From: Mesorhizobium tianshanense | Lineage (GTDB): Bacteria; Pseudomonadota; Alphaproteobacteria; Rhizobiales; Rhizobiaceae | Direction: 5' to 3' | Assembly: GCF_007830515.1 (NCBI RefSeq) | Contig: NZ_VLKT01000009.1 | Coordinates: 116,008-180,007 of the forward strand | Length of the DNA stretch: 64,000 nucleotides | Made by a program: the position numbers and the translations under genes | Notes under the pieces: generated by a model | The model's input: the letters and a program-made list of their open reading frames with translations, nothing else | What the model was told of the DNA's origin: nothing | Databases searched by the model: none | In this document: one piece after another, positions 41,837-50,452 of the stretch | How positions within the stretch are numbered: position 1 is the first letter of the stretch | How the letters are laid out: every line of letters starts with the position of its first letter

Positions 41837-42583
41837 ATGAACGAAGCGAGGCCGATGATGACAGACTACGTCCTTTCCGATGAAACCCGCGCGAAGCTGA
41901 TGAAGGTGTCCACTGCCTCAGTGGCGACGGCGCTCTACAAGAGGGGCCTTCGCAACCAGTTTATCCAGAACGTTCGGCCCGTGGCCTGGAAGGGCATCAA
42001 CATGGTCGGTCAGGCCTTCACGCTGCGTTACATTCCGGCGCGCGAGGACCGCAACCCAATCACCGTTTTTCGCAACGTCGACCATCCGCAGCGCGTTGCG
42101 GTAGAAACTTGCCCGTCCGGCTGGGTTCTGGTGATGGACAGCCGCAAGGATGCGCGCGCTGCCTCGGCCGGCTCCATCCTCGTCACCCGCCTTGCCGTTC
42201 GCGGCTGTGCGGGCGTGGTCTCGGATGGCGGCTTCCGGGATGCGGAAGGAATCGGCAGGCTCGACATGCCCGCTTATCACCAGCGCCCGTCCGCGCCCAC
42301 TAATCTGACTCTGCACGAGGCGCTCGACATGAACCTGCCAATTTCCTGCGGCGATGCACCCGTCTTCCCGGGCGATGTGATGCTCGGCGACGGCGACGGC
42401 GTGATGGTCATCCCGGCCCATCTGGCAGACGATATCGCCGAGGAATGCACCGGTATGGAGAACTTTGAGGATTTCGTGCTCGAGCAGGTCCTGGACGGAG
42501 CCGCGATCATCGGCCTCTACCCGCCGACGACGCAGAAGGCGCTGACGGACTATGCGGAATGGCGCAAGAAGACCAGCCGCTAA
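41837..42583 (+). CDS. RraA/HMG-aldolase-family protein (class II pyruvate aldolase-like)
   Basis: A 248-residue RraA-fold protein. The key region is VTRLAVRGCAGVVSDGGFRD, with the metal-binding aspartate and conserved arginine, then SCGDAPVFPGDVMLGDGDGV, where the second half-site lies. The family includes 4-hydroxy-4-methyl-2-oxoglutarate aldolase and RNase E inhibitors. In a sugar-acid cassette, an aldolase or decarboxylase acting on the keto-deoxy acid is more likely than RNA control. ATG codons at 41855 and 41858 are possible alternative starts with GAGG nearby. Confidence 0.85.
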   Translation: MNEARPMMTDYVLSDETRAKLMKVSTASVATALYKRGLRNQFIQNVRPVAWKGINMVGQAFTLRYIPAREDRNPITVFRNVDHPQRVAVETCPSGWVLVMDSRKDARAASAGSILVTRLAVRGCAGVVSDGGFRDAEGIGRLDMPAYHQRPSAPTNLTLHEALDMNLPISCGDAPVFPGDVMLGDGDGVMVIPAHLADDIAEECTGMENFEDFVLEQVLDGAAIIGLYPPTTQKALTDYAEWRKKTSR

Positions 42584-42739
42584 GCTGTTCCAGATCCCAA
42601 CGAGCGCCGCGAGAATTCCGGTCCCAACGGTTGGCAAAAAGTGCCTCCTCAGGCGGCGGAGAGTTCCTTGAGAACCTTCTCTGCCTGTGGATCCGCTTCT
42701 TCAGGCTGGCTGACTAAGAAATCGCGGTCCAACCTGTAA

Positions 42740-42925
42740 AGGGCACAGGTCGAGCTGCCACGGCCGTCGTCAATGCCACGGAACAGGCGGCTTTCGCCAA
42801 GAGTTCGTGCGCTTCTCGATTGGCTCGCCAGCTGCTTCGCGAGCGCACCGTCCACCCACTGCCGCGTGCAGGACGATCGCATCCAAATCCGCAATTTGGA
42901 TCGGGATTGCCGATTGTCGGGTTGA
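42740..42925 (+). pseudogene. C-terminal remnant of a LysR-family regulator
   Basis: The plus-strand frame between a stop at 42737 and a stop at 42923 contains SSMPRNRRLSPRVRALLDWL followed by ASCF. This closely follows the C-terminal signature of LysR regulators (P-x-R-x-LSPRVRAFIDWL-x-x-x-F). No upstream domain or start is present, so it is the last 30 residues of a deleted gene plus run-on. A minus-strand frame of 81 codons over the same bases looks like a shadow. The remnant lies between the sugar-acid cassette and the next polyol cassette. Confidence 0.5.
42881..42901. promoter_or_regulatory. 8-bp inverted repeat ATCCAAAT-N5-ATTTGGAT
   Basis: Perfect arms at 42881-42888 and 42894-42901, 104 bases upstream of the oxidoreductase start. 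Further on, TGTTCA at 42951-42956 matches the half-site of the SorC-linked operators at 0.6 and 48.2 kb. One of these is likely the control site of the oxidoreductase/kinase operon. Confidence 0.4.
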
Positions 42926-43004
42926 AATATTTTTCATTTGGAAATAGGAATGTTCAAAGTGATGGCTTCGACGCAGCGGCGCGTCAGGAACTGGAGGAAG
43001 CGAC

Positions 43005-44327
43005 ATGGCCCATCCGCAATTTGCAGCGGAACTTTTGCAACGCGCTGAAAAGCAGGGGCCGATCACCATCGGGCTTGCCGGCGCCGGGCAGATGGGCACC
43101 GACATCGTCGTCCAGGTCGCACTGATGCCGGGCATGCGGATCGGCGCCATTTCCGAGGTCCGGCCGCAGGCGGCGATCGACGCCGCGCTGCTCGCCGGCC
43201 ACGACCGCTCGGACATCATGCAGGCCGGCAACGCAGCGGCCATCGACCGCGCCATCGAGGCCGGCAAGATCGCGGTGACCGAGGACCTGCATGCGCTGGC
43301 GGCGGCCGGCCGCATCGACGTCATCATCGACGCCACGGGCAATCCCAATATCGGCACGCTGTTCGCGCTCGAAGTGATGAAGAACGGCAAGCACATCGTC
43401 ATGCTCAACGTCGAGGCCGACATCACGATCGGCCGCTTTCTCAAGGAGGAGGCGCGCAAGGCCGGCGTCGTCTACACGGGTGCCGCCGGCGACGAGCCCG
43501 CCTGCACGTTGGAGATCATCGGCTTTGCCAGGAGCCTCGGCTTCAACATCATCGCCGCCGGCAAAGGCAAGAACAACCCGCTGAAGATCGACGCCATGCC
43601 CGCCGACTACGAGAAGGAGGCGGCAGAGCGCAACATGAATGCGCGCATGCTGGTCGAATTCGTCGACGGCTCGAAGACCGCGATCGAGATGGTGGCGATC
43701 GCCAATGCCACCGGCCTGGTGCCGGACGTGCCGGGCATGCACGGCCCGACCGCGACGCTGGAGGAACTCGCCAGCGTGCTTTGCCCGCGCGAGGATGGCG
43801 GCGTGCTGCATCGCAAGGGCGTGGTCGACTATTCGATTGGCAAGGGCGTGGCGCCCGGGGTGTTCTGCATCATCGAGACCCGGCATCCGCGCGTGCTGGA
43901 GCGCATGATCGATCTCAAGGTCGGCAAGGGCCCGTATTTCACGATCTTCCGCCCCTATCATTTGACCAGCCTGGAAGTGCCGCTGTCGGCGGCGCGCGCC
44001 GTGGTCTACAAGCGCGCCGACATGGAACCGCTCGACCATCCGGTCGCCGAGGCGGTGGCGGTCGCTAAGAGCGACCTTGGCCTTGGCCGGTCGCTCGGCA
44101 TGATCGGCGAGAACGACTATCGCGGCTTCGCCATGACCTGGGAGGACGCGCGCGCCCGCGGCGCCCTGCCGCTCGGCCTCGCCGAACGCGCCAAGGTGGT
44201 CAAGCCGGTCAAATCAGGCGACCTCCTCACCTATGAAAATTGTGTACCCGACGATTCGATGGTGATAACCCAGATCCGCCGTCGTCTCGACCAGTCGGAC
44301 GGACGGTTCGTTACGAACGCTGCCTGA
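43005..44327 (+). CDS. Rossmann-fold oxidoreductase with C-terminal SAF domain
   Basis: A 440-residue two-domain protein. The N-terminal NAD(P)-binding domain, related to homoserine dehydrogenase/Gfo, starts ITIGLAGAGQMGTDIVVQVA, followed by IDVIIDATGNPNIGTLFALE and AAGKGKNNPLKIDAMP. The C-terminal region (about 330-430) carries a SAF-like domain ending VKSGDLLTYENCVPDDSMVI. Database entries of this architecture are often named by the SAF domain or as FlgA, which is misleading. GGAGGAAG precedes the ATG. It is followed by an FGGY kinase 20 bases later and a SorC-controlled importer, so it likely acts on a sugar or polyol, but the reaction is unknown. Confidence 0.75.
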   Translation: MAHPQFAAELLQRAEKQGPITIGLAGAGQMGTDIVVQVALMPGMRIGAISEVRPQAAIDAALLAGHDRSDIMQAGNAAAIDRAIEAGKIAVTEDLHALAAAGRIDVIIDATGNPNIGTLFALEVMKNGKHIVMLNVEADITIGRFLKEEARKAGVVYTGAAGDEPACTLEIIGFARSLGFNIIAAGKGKNNPLKIDAMPADYEKEAAERNMNARMLVEFVDGSKTAIEMVAIANATGLVPDVPGMHGPTATLEELASVLCPREDGGVLHRKGVVDYSIGKGVAPGVFCIIETRHPRVLERMIDLKVGKGPYFTIFRPYHLTSLEVPLSAARAVVYKRADMEPLDHPVAEAVAVAKSDLGLGRSLGMIGENDYRGFAMTWEDARARGALPLGLAERAKVVKPVKSGDLLTYENCVPDDSMVITQIRRRLDQSDGRFVTNAA

Positions 44328-44347
44328 ACCGGCCGGATTTCCGCCTG

Positions 44348-45841
44348 ATGGACGATGTCGTAATCGGGATCGACGCCTCGACGACGGCCGTGAAGGCAAT
44401 TGCCTTCACGCATGACGGCGAGGAGCTGTTCCAGGCGCGCGAGCCCTATCCGCTTTCAAATCCCAGGCCCGGCCATTTCGAGCAGGATGCCGAAGACTGG
44501 TGGACCGCACTGCTCGGCGCGCTGAAGCAAGTCACTGAGGCGGTGGGCGCTTCGCGCGTGGCGGCGATTTCCATCGCCCACCAGCGCGAGACCTTCACGC
44601 TGATCGATCACGCCGGCAAGCCGCTGATTCCGGCGATCCTGTGGCTGGACGAGCGCGCCCGCCCGCAAGTCATCAGGCTGTCGGCCGAACTCGGCCGCGA
44701 GGCGATCCGCGACTGGAGCGGCAAGCCGCCGGACCCGACGCCGGCACTCTATGCTGTTCGCTGGCTTGCCGAACACCAGCCGCAAGCGCTCGCCGACGCA
44801 GCCGCACTCGTCGACGTGCATGGCTTCCTCGTCCACCGACTGACCGGACGTCTGGTCACCAGCACGGCCAGTGCGGATCCGCTCGGGCTGCTCGACGTCA
44901 AGAATGGCACTTGGCATCCTGAGCTCGTTGCGGCCGCGGGGCTGCGGCCGGAGCAGTTGCCGGAATTGGTCGCGCCGGGCGCGATCTGCGGCGGACTTGT
45001 CGAAAGTGCGGCACGGCTGACCGGCCTGAAGGCCGGCACGCCCATTGTAGCCGGCGCCGGCGACGGCCAGGCGATGGGCCTCGGCATGGGCGTCCATGGC
45101 GAAGGCAAGAGCTATCTTTCGCTTGGCTCAGGCGTTGTCAGCGGCTGCTACTCCGGCAAGGTCAAACCGTCGGACGCGTTTCGAACACTGGTCTCGCCTA
45201 CCGGCTTGGGGTTCATGCTGGAGACCGTGCTGCGCTCGGGCATGCAGCTGGTCGACTGGATCGTTCGCACCACCGGCTCGCCGTCGGCCGCAGCGCTGGA
45301 GAAGGCGGCGGTGAACGTTGCCGCTGGCAGCGAGGGCCTGCTCGTCATGCCCTATTGGGCCGGCGTCATGAGCCCCTATTGGGATGGTGCTGCGCGCGGC
45401 GCCATTGTCGGCCTGTCCCTCGACCACCGACCGGAGCATCTCTTCCGCGCGGTATTGGAAGGCATCGCCTTCGAGCAAGCCATCGCCAGTGAGGCAATGG
45501 AAACTCAAGCCGGCGGCAAACCGGCGGCGATGATCGCCGCCGGCGGCGGTACCAATTCGGCGCTGCTGATGCGCATCATGGCAAGCGTGCTCGAGCGGCC
45601 GCTCTCCATCTCGCCGGTCAACGAAGCCGCGGCACTCGGCGCCGCCATGCTGGCGGCTTCGGCGATAGGATGGTTTGCCTCGCCCGAGACGGCAGCCGAA
45701 GCGATGACCGCGCCGCCCACCAGGCATGTCGACCCGGTCGACGGGCTGGTCTCCGATTACCGCGCGCGCAAGGCGATCTACCGCGACCTCTATCAGGCGA
45801 CGCGCGACATCCACACCCGCTTGAGCAATGCCTCGGCGTAA
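44348..45841 (+). CDS. FGGY-family carbohydrate kinase 2
   Basis: A 497-residue kinase paralogous to the one at 5143. It has GIDASTTAVKAIAF near residue 8, SIAHQRETFTLIDHAGKPLI, LWLDERARPQVIRL, the catalytic ADPLGLLDV region, and the second phosphate loop AAGGGTNSALLMRIMASVL. The ATG at 44348 is preferred because MDDVVIGIDAS matches the family opening; upstream frame to 44240 lies in the previous gene. No strong ribosome site is visible, which suggests translational coupling. It probably phosphorylates the ketose or tetrulose/pentulose made by the adjacent oxidoreductase or SDRs. Confidence 0.86.
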   Translation: MDDVVIGIDASTTAVKAIAFTHDGEELFQAREPYPLSNPRPGHFEQDAEDWWTALLGALKQVTEAVGASRVAAISIAHQRETFTLIDHAGKPLIPAILWLDERARPQVIRLSAELGREAIRDWSGKPPDPTPALYAVRWLAEHQPQALADAAALVDVHGFLVHRLTGRLVTSTASADPLGLLDVKNGTWHPELVAAAGLRPEQLPELVAPGAICGGLVESAARLTGLKAGTPIVAGAGDGQAMGLGMGVHGEGKSYLSLGSGVVSGCYSGKVKPSDAFRTLVSPTGLGFMLETVLRSGMQLVDWIVRTTGSPSAAALEKAAVNVAAGSEGLLVMPYWAGVMSPYWDGAARGAIVGLSLDHRPEHLFRAVLEGIAFEQAIASEAMETQAGGKPAAMIAAGGGTNSALLMRIMASVLERPLSISPVNEAAALGAAMLAASAIGWFASPETAAEAMTAPPTRHVDPVDGLVSDYRARKAIYRDLYQATRDIHTRLSNASA

Positions 45842-45937
45842 GTTAGGCGGGCGGTTGCCAAGCGTGAACTTTTCACATGCCATCGAGCCGAAAAACCAAT
45901 GGTACGCGGGCCGTACAGGAAAGTGGCTGACCGACTA

Positions 45938-46240
45938 ATGAGCCTTCACGTGCTGAAATTGATAGCGTGCGCAGACGGGCACGAACAATACGTTGATGGC
46001 GAACGCCACGCGCTTTTGGTTTTTGCCAGCGCCAATAGTTTGGAGTCGGCGCTATCCTCAACGCCGAAGCGCCTTATCACGTGCGGCTGGCAGCACGCGG
46101 AAGTGAGGGGCGCGAAGAAGTTGGCAGTTGAAGTTTCTTCGATAGGCGATGACGTTTTGCGAAATGCAGCAAAGGCAGCACTTCAAGATGGATACGCGAT
46201 CGTCGTCTATGCAACGCCTATCGGGGAACTCAACTCGTAG
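45938..46240 (+). CDS. Hypothetical protein, about 100 residues
   Basis: A short soluble protein of unrecognised family: LHVLKLIACADGHEQYVDGE, then a mixed alpha/beta pattern ending LQDGYAIVVYATPIGELN. The start is uncertain (ATG at 45899 also in frame); neither has a good ribosome site. Base composition is lower in GC than the kinase gene before it, and it is followed by a decayed gene, so this 1-kb stretch looks like an insertion between the kinase and the SorC gene. Confidence 0.5.
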   Translation: MSLHVLKLIACADGHEQYVDGERHALLVFASANSLESALSSTPKRLITCGWQHAEVRGAKKLAVEVSSIGDDVLRNAAKAALQDGYAIVVYATPIGELNS

Positions 46241-46313
46241 ATTTCAAACCGACCCGCTACCGCCGTGCGGCCGACTTTGCGTCTTGTCCGGCCAATGCAA
46301 GGTCTGCAGGCTC

Positions 46314-46918
46314 ATGACGAACGCGCTCCATCATGCAGCCCTGCCCTGGATCGTCGCCTTTGCGACAGTCCTGATGTCTGCGCTCGCGAAGAACGTGCTT
46401 GCAGCCGAGGCGCCGTTCGAGATCACGCTTGATATGGACAATGACGGCCAGATGGATCGGGCCGTGATTGCGCAGGATCCCGACAGCGAGAAAGCGGACC
46501 TTTACATCTATCTGGCAGCCGGTGACGGCAAGCTCGATCCCTCGCGCCAGCCTAGTTCGTCAAGAAGGCCCTTACGGAGGGCCGAATTCTTGAGCTCGAA
46601 AGCAAGGCCAAGGGATCGCTGACCGTCACCTCCTGCTTCGGCTGCGGAGCCAACAAATCATGGGAGGAGACCCTCATGATCGTCCATCGCGGCGGCAAAT
46701 TTCTGGTCGCCGGCTACAGCCGGAACTAGGACTGGAACGTCCAGACCTCCGACGGCGACGTCGAGACCACCGTGGGGAGTTGTGACATCAACTTTCTCAC
46801 CGGCAAGGGCGTCGCCTCGCAAGGACTGGATGACGGCCAACCGATCGAAGGAAAATTCACGCCCGTGGCTCTCGCCGACTGGTCGTATGACAGCCGCCCC
46901 AAGCCCTGCGAATTTTGA
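46314..46918 (+). pseudogene. Decayed gene for a secreted hypothetical protein
   Basis: The ATG at 46314 opens a signal-peptide-bearing protein (ALPWIVAFATVLMSALAKNV, then LAAEAPFEITLDMDNDGQMD with a calcium-like DxDxDG stretch). The frame is lost near 46560. Coding resumes one base out of phase (KKALTEGRILELESKAKG, FGCGANKSWEETLMIVHRGG), then meets an in-frame TAG at 46727-46729 and continues WNVQTSDGDVETTVGSCDIN to a stop at 46916. Two independent lesions make sequencing error unlikely. The reading after both lesions is clearly protein-like. The family was not recognised. Confidence 0.75.
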
Positions 46919-46946
46919 GGCGCCTTTCCTAACGGTGCCAGCAGGC

Positions 46947-47909
46947 TCAGCGGCTAAGCAAACCCTTGGCCGCATCCTCGTCGGTGATCAGAACCGATAT
47001 CTTGGTGTTGGCGAGCGCCGCCCGCATGATGGCAACTTTTTCCTGCCCTCCCGAAACCAGGATGATGGCCGGGATGTCTGACAGGTCCTGCAGCGGGTAG
47101 GCGCAGACCCGGCGGTTGACCTCATGGTCGACCGGACGGCCTTCGGCGTCGATGAAATGACATAAAATATCGCCAACGGCTCCGGCCGTCTGCAATTCCT
47201 CGAGTTCGCTGGGCTTGATGAAGCCGTAATTGGCGATCGGACTGTCGTTTGAAAACGAGCCGACGCTGAGCACGGCAATGTTTGCGCGGCGCGCGCGGAA
47301 GACGACGTCCTGAACGCTGCGCTGGCTCATGAAGGCGTCGCGCTGTTCCGGCCTGTCGGCATAGACCGGCACCGGCAACAGAAAACACTCCGCACCGATC
47401 TTTTCGGCAAACTCCCAGGCGCTTTCGGTCGGATTGAGCGGCTGGGCGTGGGTGAGGCCACCCAGCATGGAGACCACCGTCGTCCTGGCGATCGGCCGCC
47501 GCGGCAATTCGTTGATGGCGAATTTCAGCGTCCGCCCCCAGCCTAGCGCGATGACGTCGCCGGCATTCACATTGTCGGCCAGATAGGCGCCCGCGGCATG
47601 GCCGATCATCAGCGGCGCGTTGCTGCGGTCGGCTGCCGACGGCACCACGACGGCCTGGCTGAGCCCGAAGCGCTGCTTCAGGGCCTCTTCCAGCACCATG
47701 CACTCGACGACACTGTCGCGAATGCGGAACTGGACGACGCCCTCCTCGCGCGCCGCGGAAAGGATGCGATGCACCTTGATGCGGCCAATGCCGAGGATTT
47801 CGGAAATCCTCTCCTGCGTCAGCCCCTCGACATAATAGTGCCACGCGGCACGGGCTTTCAGCTCGGCATCCGGGAAGCGCGAGGCCCTGTCATTCTCCGT
47901 CATCGCCAT
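46947..47909 (-). CDS. SorC/DeoR-family transcriptional regulator 3
   Basis: A 320-residue regulator with an HTH (LTQERISEILGIGRIKVHRI) and a SorC sugar-binding domain (LGWGRTLKFAINELP near residue 130; ISVLITDEDAAKGLL near the end). It is more similar to the protein at 735 than to that at 4121, for example in the GIGRIKVHRIL versus INRTKIHRLL recognition helix. ATG at 47909 is preceded by GGGAGGG. It diverges from the RbsC-type permease operon, whose promoter carries a TGAACAA/TTGTTCA inverted repeat, and probably controls that operon. Confidence 0.88.
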   Translation of the reverse strand: MAMTENDRASRFPDAELKARAAWHYYVEGLTQERISEILGIGRIKVHRILSAAREEGVVQFRIRDSVVECMVLEEALKQRFGLSQAVVVPSAADRSNAPLMIGHAAGAYLADNVNAGDVIALGWGRTLKFAINELPRRPIARTTVVSMLGGLTHAQPLNPTESAWEFAEKIGAECFLLPVPVYADRPEQRDAFMSQRSVQDVVFRARRANIAVLSVGSFSNDSPIANYGFIKPSELEELQTAGAVGDILCHFIDAEGRPVDHEVNRRVCAYPLQDLSDIPAIILVSGGQEKVAIMRAALANTKISVLITDEDAAKGLLSR

Positions 47910-48200
47910 CTTTTTTGCCCTCCCGCGGTCGTCCGGATCCTTCCAGGCCATTCAGATGGCGCATCCGGCCGAGCGATCCAAAATCGTTCTGCGCGCCCAC
48001 GATTCAAGCCCAGGATACCGTCCACAACGCGAGATGAAAGCCAAAATGGTCAACATTTACTTCGTCTTGGCCGTTTTGCCCTGCTCAAGCAGCGAAAATG
48101 AATTCGCAGGACGGGAACCGGACCTGAAACGCGGCATTTCGTGCGCCTTCCGTAAGGCAAACCGCCTGGCGGCGCAAACCGGCGTGGAATGATGCGGCAG
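47910..48200. other. Gene-free part of the SorC/permease divergent region
   Basis: No supported gene is seen here. A 78-codon plus-strand frame (47956-48192) lacks a ribosome site and any family pattern. The region is unusually long for a divergent promoter in this window and may hold a regulatory RNA or remnant, but no clear hairpin or terminator was found. Confidence 0.35.
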
Positions 48201-48203
48201 GCC

Positions 48204-48265
48204 TTGACAATTTTCCGACGAACAGTTTAGCTGAACAAAATTGCATATCAAAGATAAATTGTTCA
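48204..48265 (+). promoter_or_regulatory. Promoter and candidate SorC operator of the polyol importer operon
   Basis: TTGACA at 48204-48209 and TTAGCT at 48227-48232 (17-base spacing) form a plausible promoter. TGAACAA at 48232-48238 and TTGTTCA at 48259-48265 are exact reverse complements, beginning at the -10 box and lying over the transcription start. The half-site equals that near 0.6 kb, supporting control by a related SorC protein. Confidence 0.6.
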
Positions 48266-48279
48266 CAGGGAGGCACTTG

Positions 48280-49344
48280 GTGAACAAGAGTGAGCCGGCA
48301 ACGCATCGCCGGACTGCTGGTGGAGGAGACAAAGTGGCAGTGAGCAACGATGCAAGCGAGTTGAAGGCCGGCTCAGGGGCGCAGGCCGCGGCGAGCGCGA
48401 AGCTTTCGGCCCTGTTCGCCGGGACCATGGGACCGCTGATCGGGCTGGTGCTTTTGTGCCTTGTGCTCTCGCTGACCACCGACACGTTCCTGACCTTCCG
48501 CAACATCCTCAACGTGCTCGACCAGGTCACCGTGCTCGGCATCATGGCGATCGGCATGACGCTGGTCATCCTGATCGGCGGCATCGACCTGTCCGTCGGG
48601 TCCGTCCTGGCGCTCGCCGCCATGGTGATGGGCTTCGTCGCTCATCCGGACCATCTCAATCTCGGCATGTCCGCCGGCATCGTCACAGCGCTTGTCGTTG
48701 CCGGGCTTTGCGGACTGGTTTCAGGCCTGCTCGTGACCGTCACCAAACTGCCGCCCTTCATCGCCACGCTGGCCATGATGTCGGTAGCGCGCGGTCTCGC
48801 CAACATGATCACCGACGGCTCGCAGATCATCGGCTTTCCCGACTGGTTCACCAGCCTGTCGATCATTCGCCATTTCGGCTTCCTGTCGGTCACCGTCGGG
48901 CTGATGATCTTGCTGGCCATCATCTTTGCGGTCTTCCTGAACTACCGCGCGACCGGCCGCAGCCTCTACGCGATCGGCGGCAGCGCCGAGGTCGCCCGGC
49001 TGTCCGGCATACCGGTCAAGTCGCTGACCAACTGGGTCTACGCGATCTGTGGCGTACTGGCCGGGCTTGCCGGCATCGTGCTTGCGGCACGGCTCGATTC
49101 CGTCCAGCCGAGCTCCGGCTTCGGCTACGAACTGGACACGATCGCGGCGGTGGTGATCGGCGGCGCCAGCCTGTCGGGCGGCGTCGGCTCGATCGGCGGC
49201 ACCGCCGTCGGCGTGCTGATCATCGGCGTGCTGCGCAACGGGCTGAACCTGCTCGGCGTGTCGCCTTTCATCCAGCAGGTCGTGATCGGCGTCGTGATCG
49301 CGCTGGCGGTGGCCACGGATACATGGCGGCGCAGAGCACAATGA
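48280..49344 (+). CDS. Sugar/polyol ABC transporter permease (RbsC type)
   Basis: A 354-residue permease. It has a hydrophilic N-terminal tail of about 45 residues and then ten hydrophobic segments. The RbsC signatures are MTLVILIGGIDLSVGSVLAL and FGYELDTIAAVVIGGASLSG. Two in-frame GTG starts have good ribosome sites: 48280 (GGGAGG six bases upstream) and 48334 (GGAGGAG five bases upstream); I give the longer form. The permease leads the operon ahead of the binding protein and ATPase (order C-B-A), unlike the more common A-C-B. Confidence 0.88.
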   Translation: MNKSEPATHRRTAGGGDKVAVSNDASELKAGSGAQAAASAKLSALFAGTMGPLIGLVLLCLVLSLTTDTFLTFRNILNVLDQVTVLGIMAIGMTLVILIGGIDLSVGSVLALAAMVMGFVAHPDHLNLGMSAGIVTALVVAGLCGLVSGLLVTVTKLPPFIATLAMMSVARGLANMITDGSQIIGFPDWFTSLSIIRHFGFLSVTVGLMILLAIIFAVFLNYRATGRSLYAIGGSAEVARLSGIPVKSLTNWVYAICGVLAGLAGIVLAARLDSVQPSSGFGYELDTIAAVVIGGASLSGGVGSIGGTAVGVLIIGVLRNGLNLLGVSPFIQQVVIGVVIALAVATDTWRRRAQ

Positions 49345-49479
49345 AGGGTTGGGCGCAATGAGATTCGCTTGGGGTGTCCGGGCGAAAACGGATCGGTTGA
49401 TCCGAAACTGGGAGTTGTTCGGCCAAGAGGGCGCCGTGATGCGCCGGCAGGACAGATTGAACATCAACGGAGGAAACAC

Positions 49480-50418
49480 ATGCTGACCAAACGCTCATTG
49501 CTGCTCGCTGCCGCAGCAATCATTCCGCTGCTCGGGCTGTCCGAAATGGCATCGGCCAAGGACGCCAAGAAGCTTGGCCTTGCCGTCGCCAATCTGCAGG
49601 CCGACTTCTTCAACCAGATCAAGCAGTCCGTCGAAGCCTATGGCAAGGAAAAGGGCATCGAGATCATCACCGTCGACGCCAAGGGCGATTCGGCCACCCA
49701 GGTCAGCCAGGTGCAGGACCTGATCACGCAGAACATCGATGCGCTGATCTACATCCCGGCCGGCGCCACCGCCGCCACCGTGCCGACTAAGACGGCCAAG
49801 GCTGCCGGCATCCCGGTCATCAATGTCGACCGCAACGCCGACGGCGCGCCCGGCGACACCTTCATCGCCACCAACAGCGTCGCATCGGCGAAGGCGGTTT
49901 GCGACTACATCGCCAAGCAGGCTGGCGGCAAGGGCGAGCTGATCATCATCCATGGCCAGAAGGGCACGACGCCCGAGGTCGACCGCTCGAAGGGCTGCGG
50001 CGAAGCGCTGACCGCCTATCCCGATATCAAGGTGGTCGGCGAGCTGTGGAGCGAAGGCTGGCACCAGGATGAAGGCTTCAAGCTGACGCAGGACCTGCTG
50101 CAATCGCATCCCGACGTGTCGATCGTCATCGGCCAGGCCGACGCGCTGGCGCTCGGCGCCGCGCAGGCCGTCAAGGTCGCCAATCCCGGCCACAAGGTCT
50201 GGGTTGCCGGCTTCGATGGCGACGTTGCGGCGCTCAAGGCGCTGAAGGGCGGTGTCTTCGACGTGACCGCGACGCAGCAGACACAAGGCATGGGCCGGCT
50301 TGCCGTCGATGCGGCGGTCAAGCTGGTGGCCGGCGAAACCATTCCCGCAGAACAGCTGCAGGACGCGACGCTGACCACCAAGGACAATGTCGATCAGTTC
50401 ATCGCCAAGCATCCCTGA
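49480..50418 (+). CDS. Sugar/polyol ABC transporter substrate-binding protein (RbsB type)
   Basis: A 312-residue periplasmic protein with a Sec signal (MLTKRSLLLAAAAIIPLLGL, cleavage after ASA). The mature fold is ribose-binding type: LGLAVANLQADFFNQIKQSV, TQVSQVQDLITQNIDALIYI, IPVINVDRNADGAPGDTFIA, and late VWVAGFDGDVAALKALKGGV. GGAGGAAAC precedes the ATG. It lies 135 bases after the permease gene and 34 bases before the ATPase. The sugar-contact arginine of the NVDRNADG motif is conserved, consistent with a sugar or polyol. Confidence 0.9.
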   Translation: MLTKRSLLLAAAAIIPLLGLSEMASAKDAKKLGLAVANLQADFFNQIKQSVEAYGKEKGIEIITVDAKGDSATQVSQVQDLITQNIDALIYIPAGATAATVPTKTAKAAGIPVINVDRNADGAPGDTFIATNSVASAKAVCDYIAKQAGGKGELIIIHGQKGTTPEVDRSKGCGEALTAYPDIKVVGELWSEGWHQDEGFKLTQDLLQSHPDVSIVIGQADALALGAAQAVKVANPGHKVWVAGFDGDVAALKALKGGVFDVTATQQTQGMGRLAVDAAVKLVAGETIPAEQLQDATLTTKDNVDQFIAKHP

Positions 50419-50452
50419 CACCAGGCATCCCTGACGATTGACGAGCGGAACG

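Noticed and set aside
42649..42894. 81-codon minus frame after the RraA-like gene
   Set aside because: The opposite strand carries the LysR C-terminal signature, so this is better explained as its shadow.
47956..48192. 78-codon plus frame between SorC 3 and the importer promoter
   Set aside because: No ribosome site, no recognisable pattern, and it ends at the promoter; kept only as a gene-free region.
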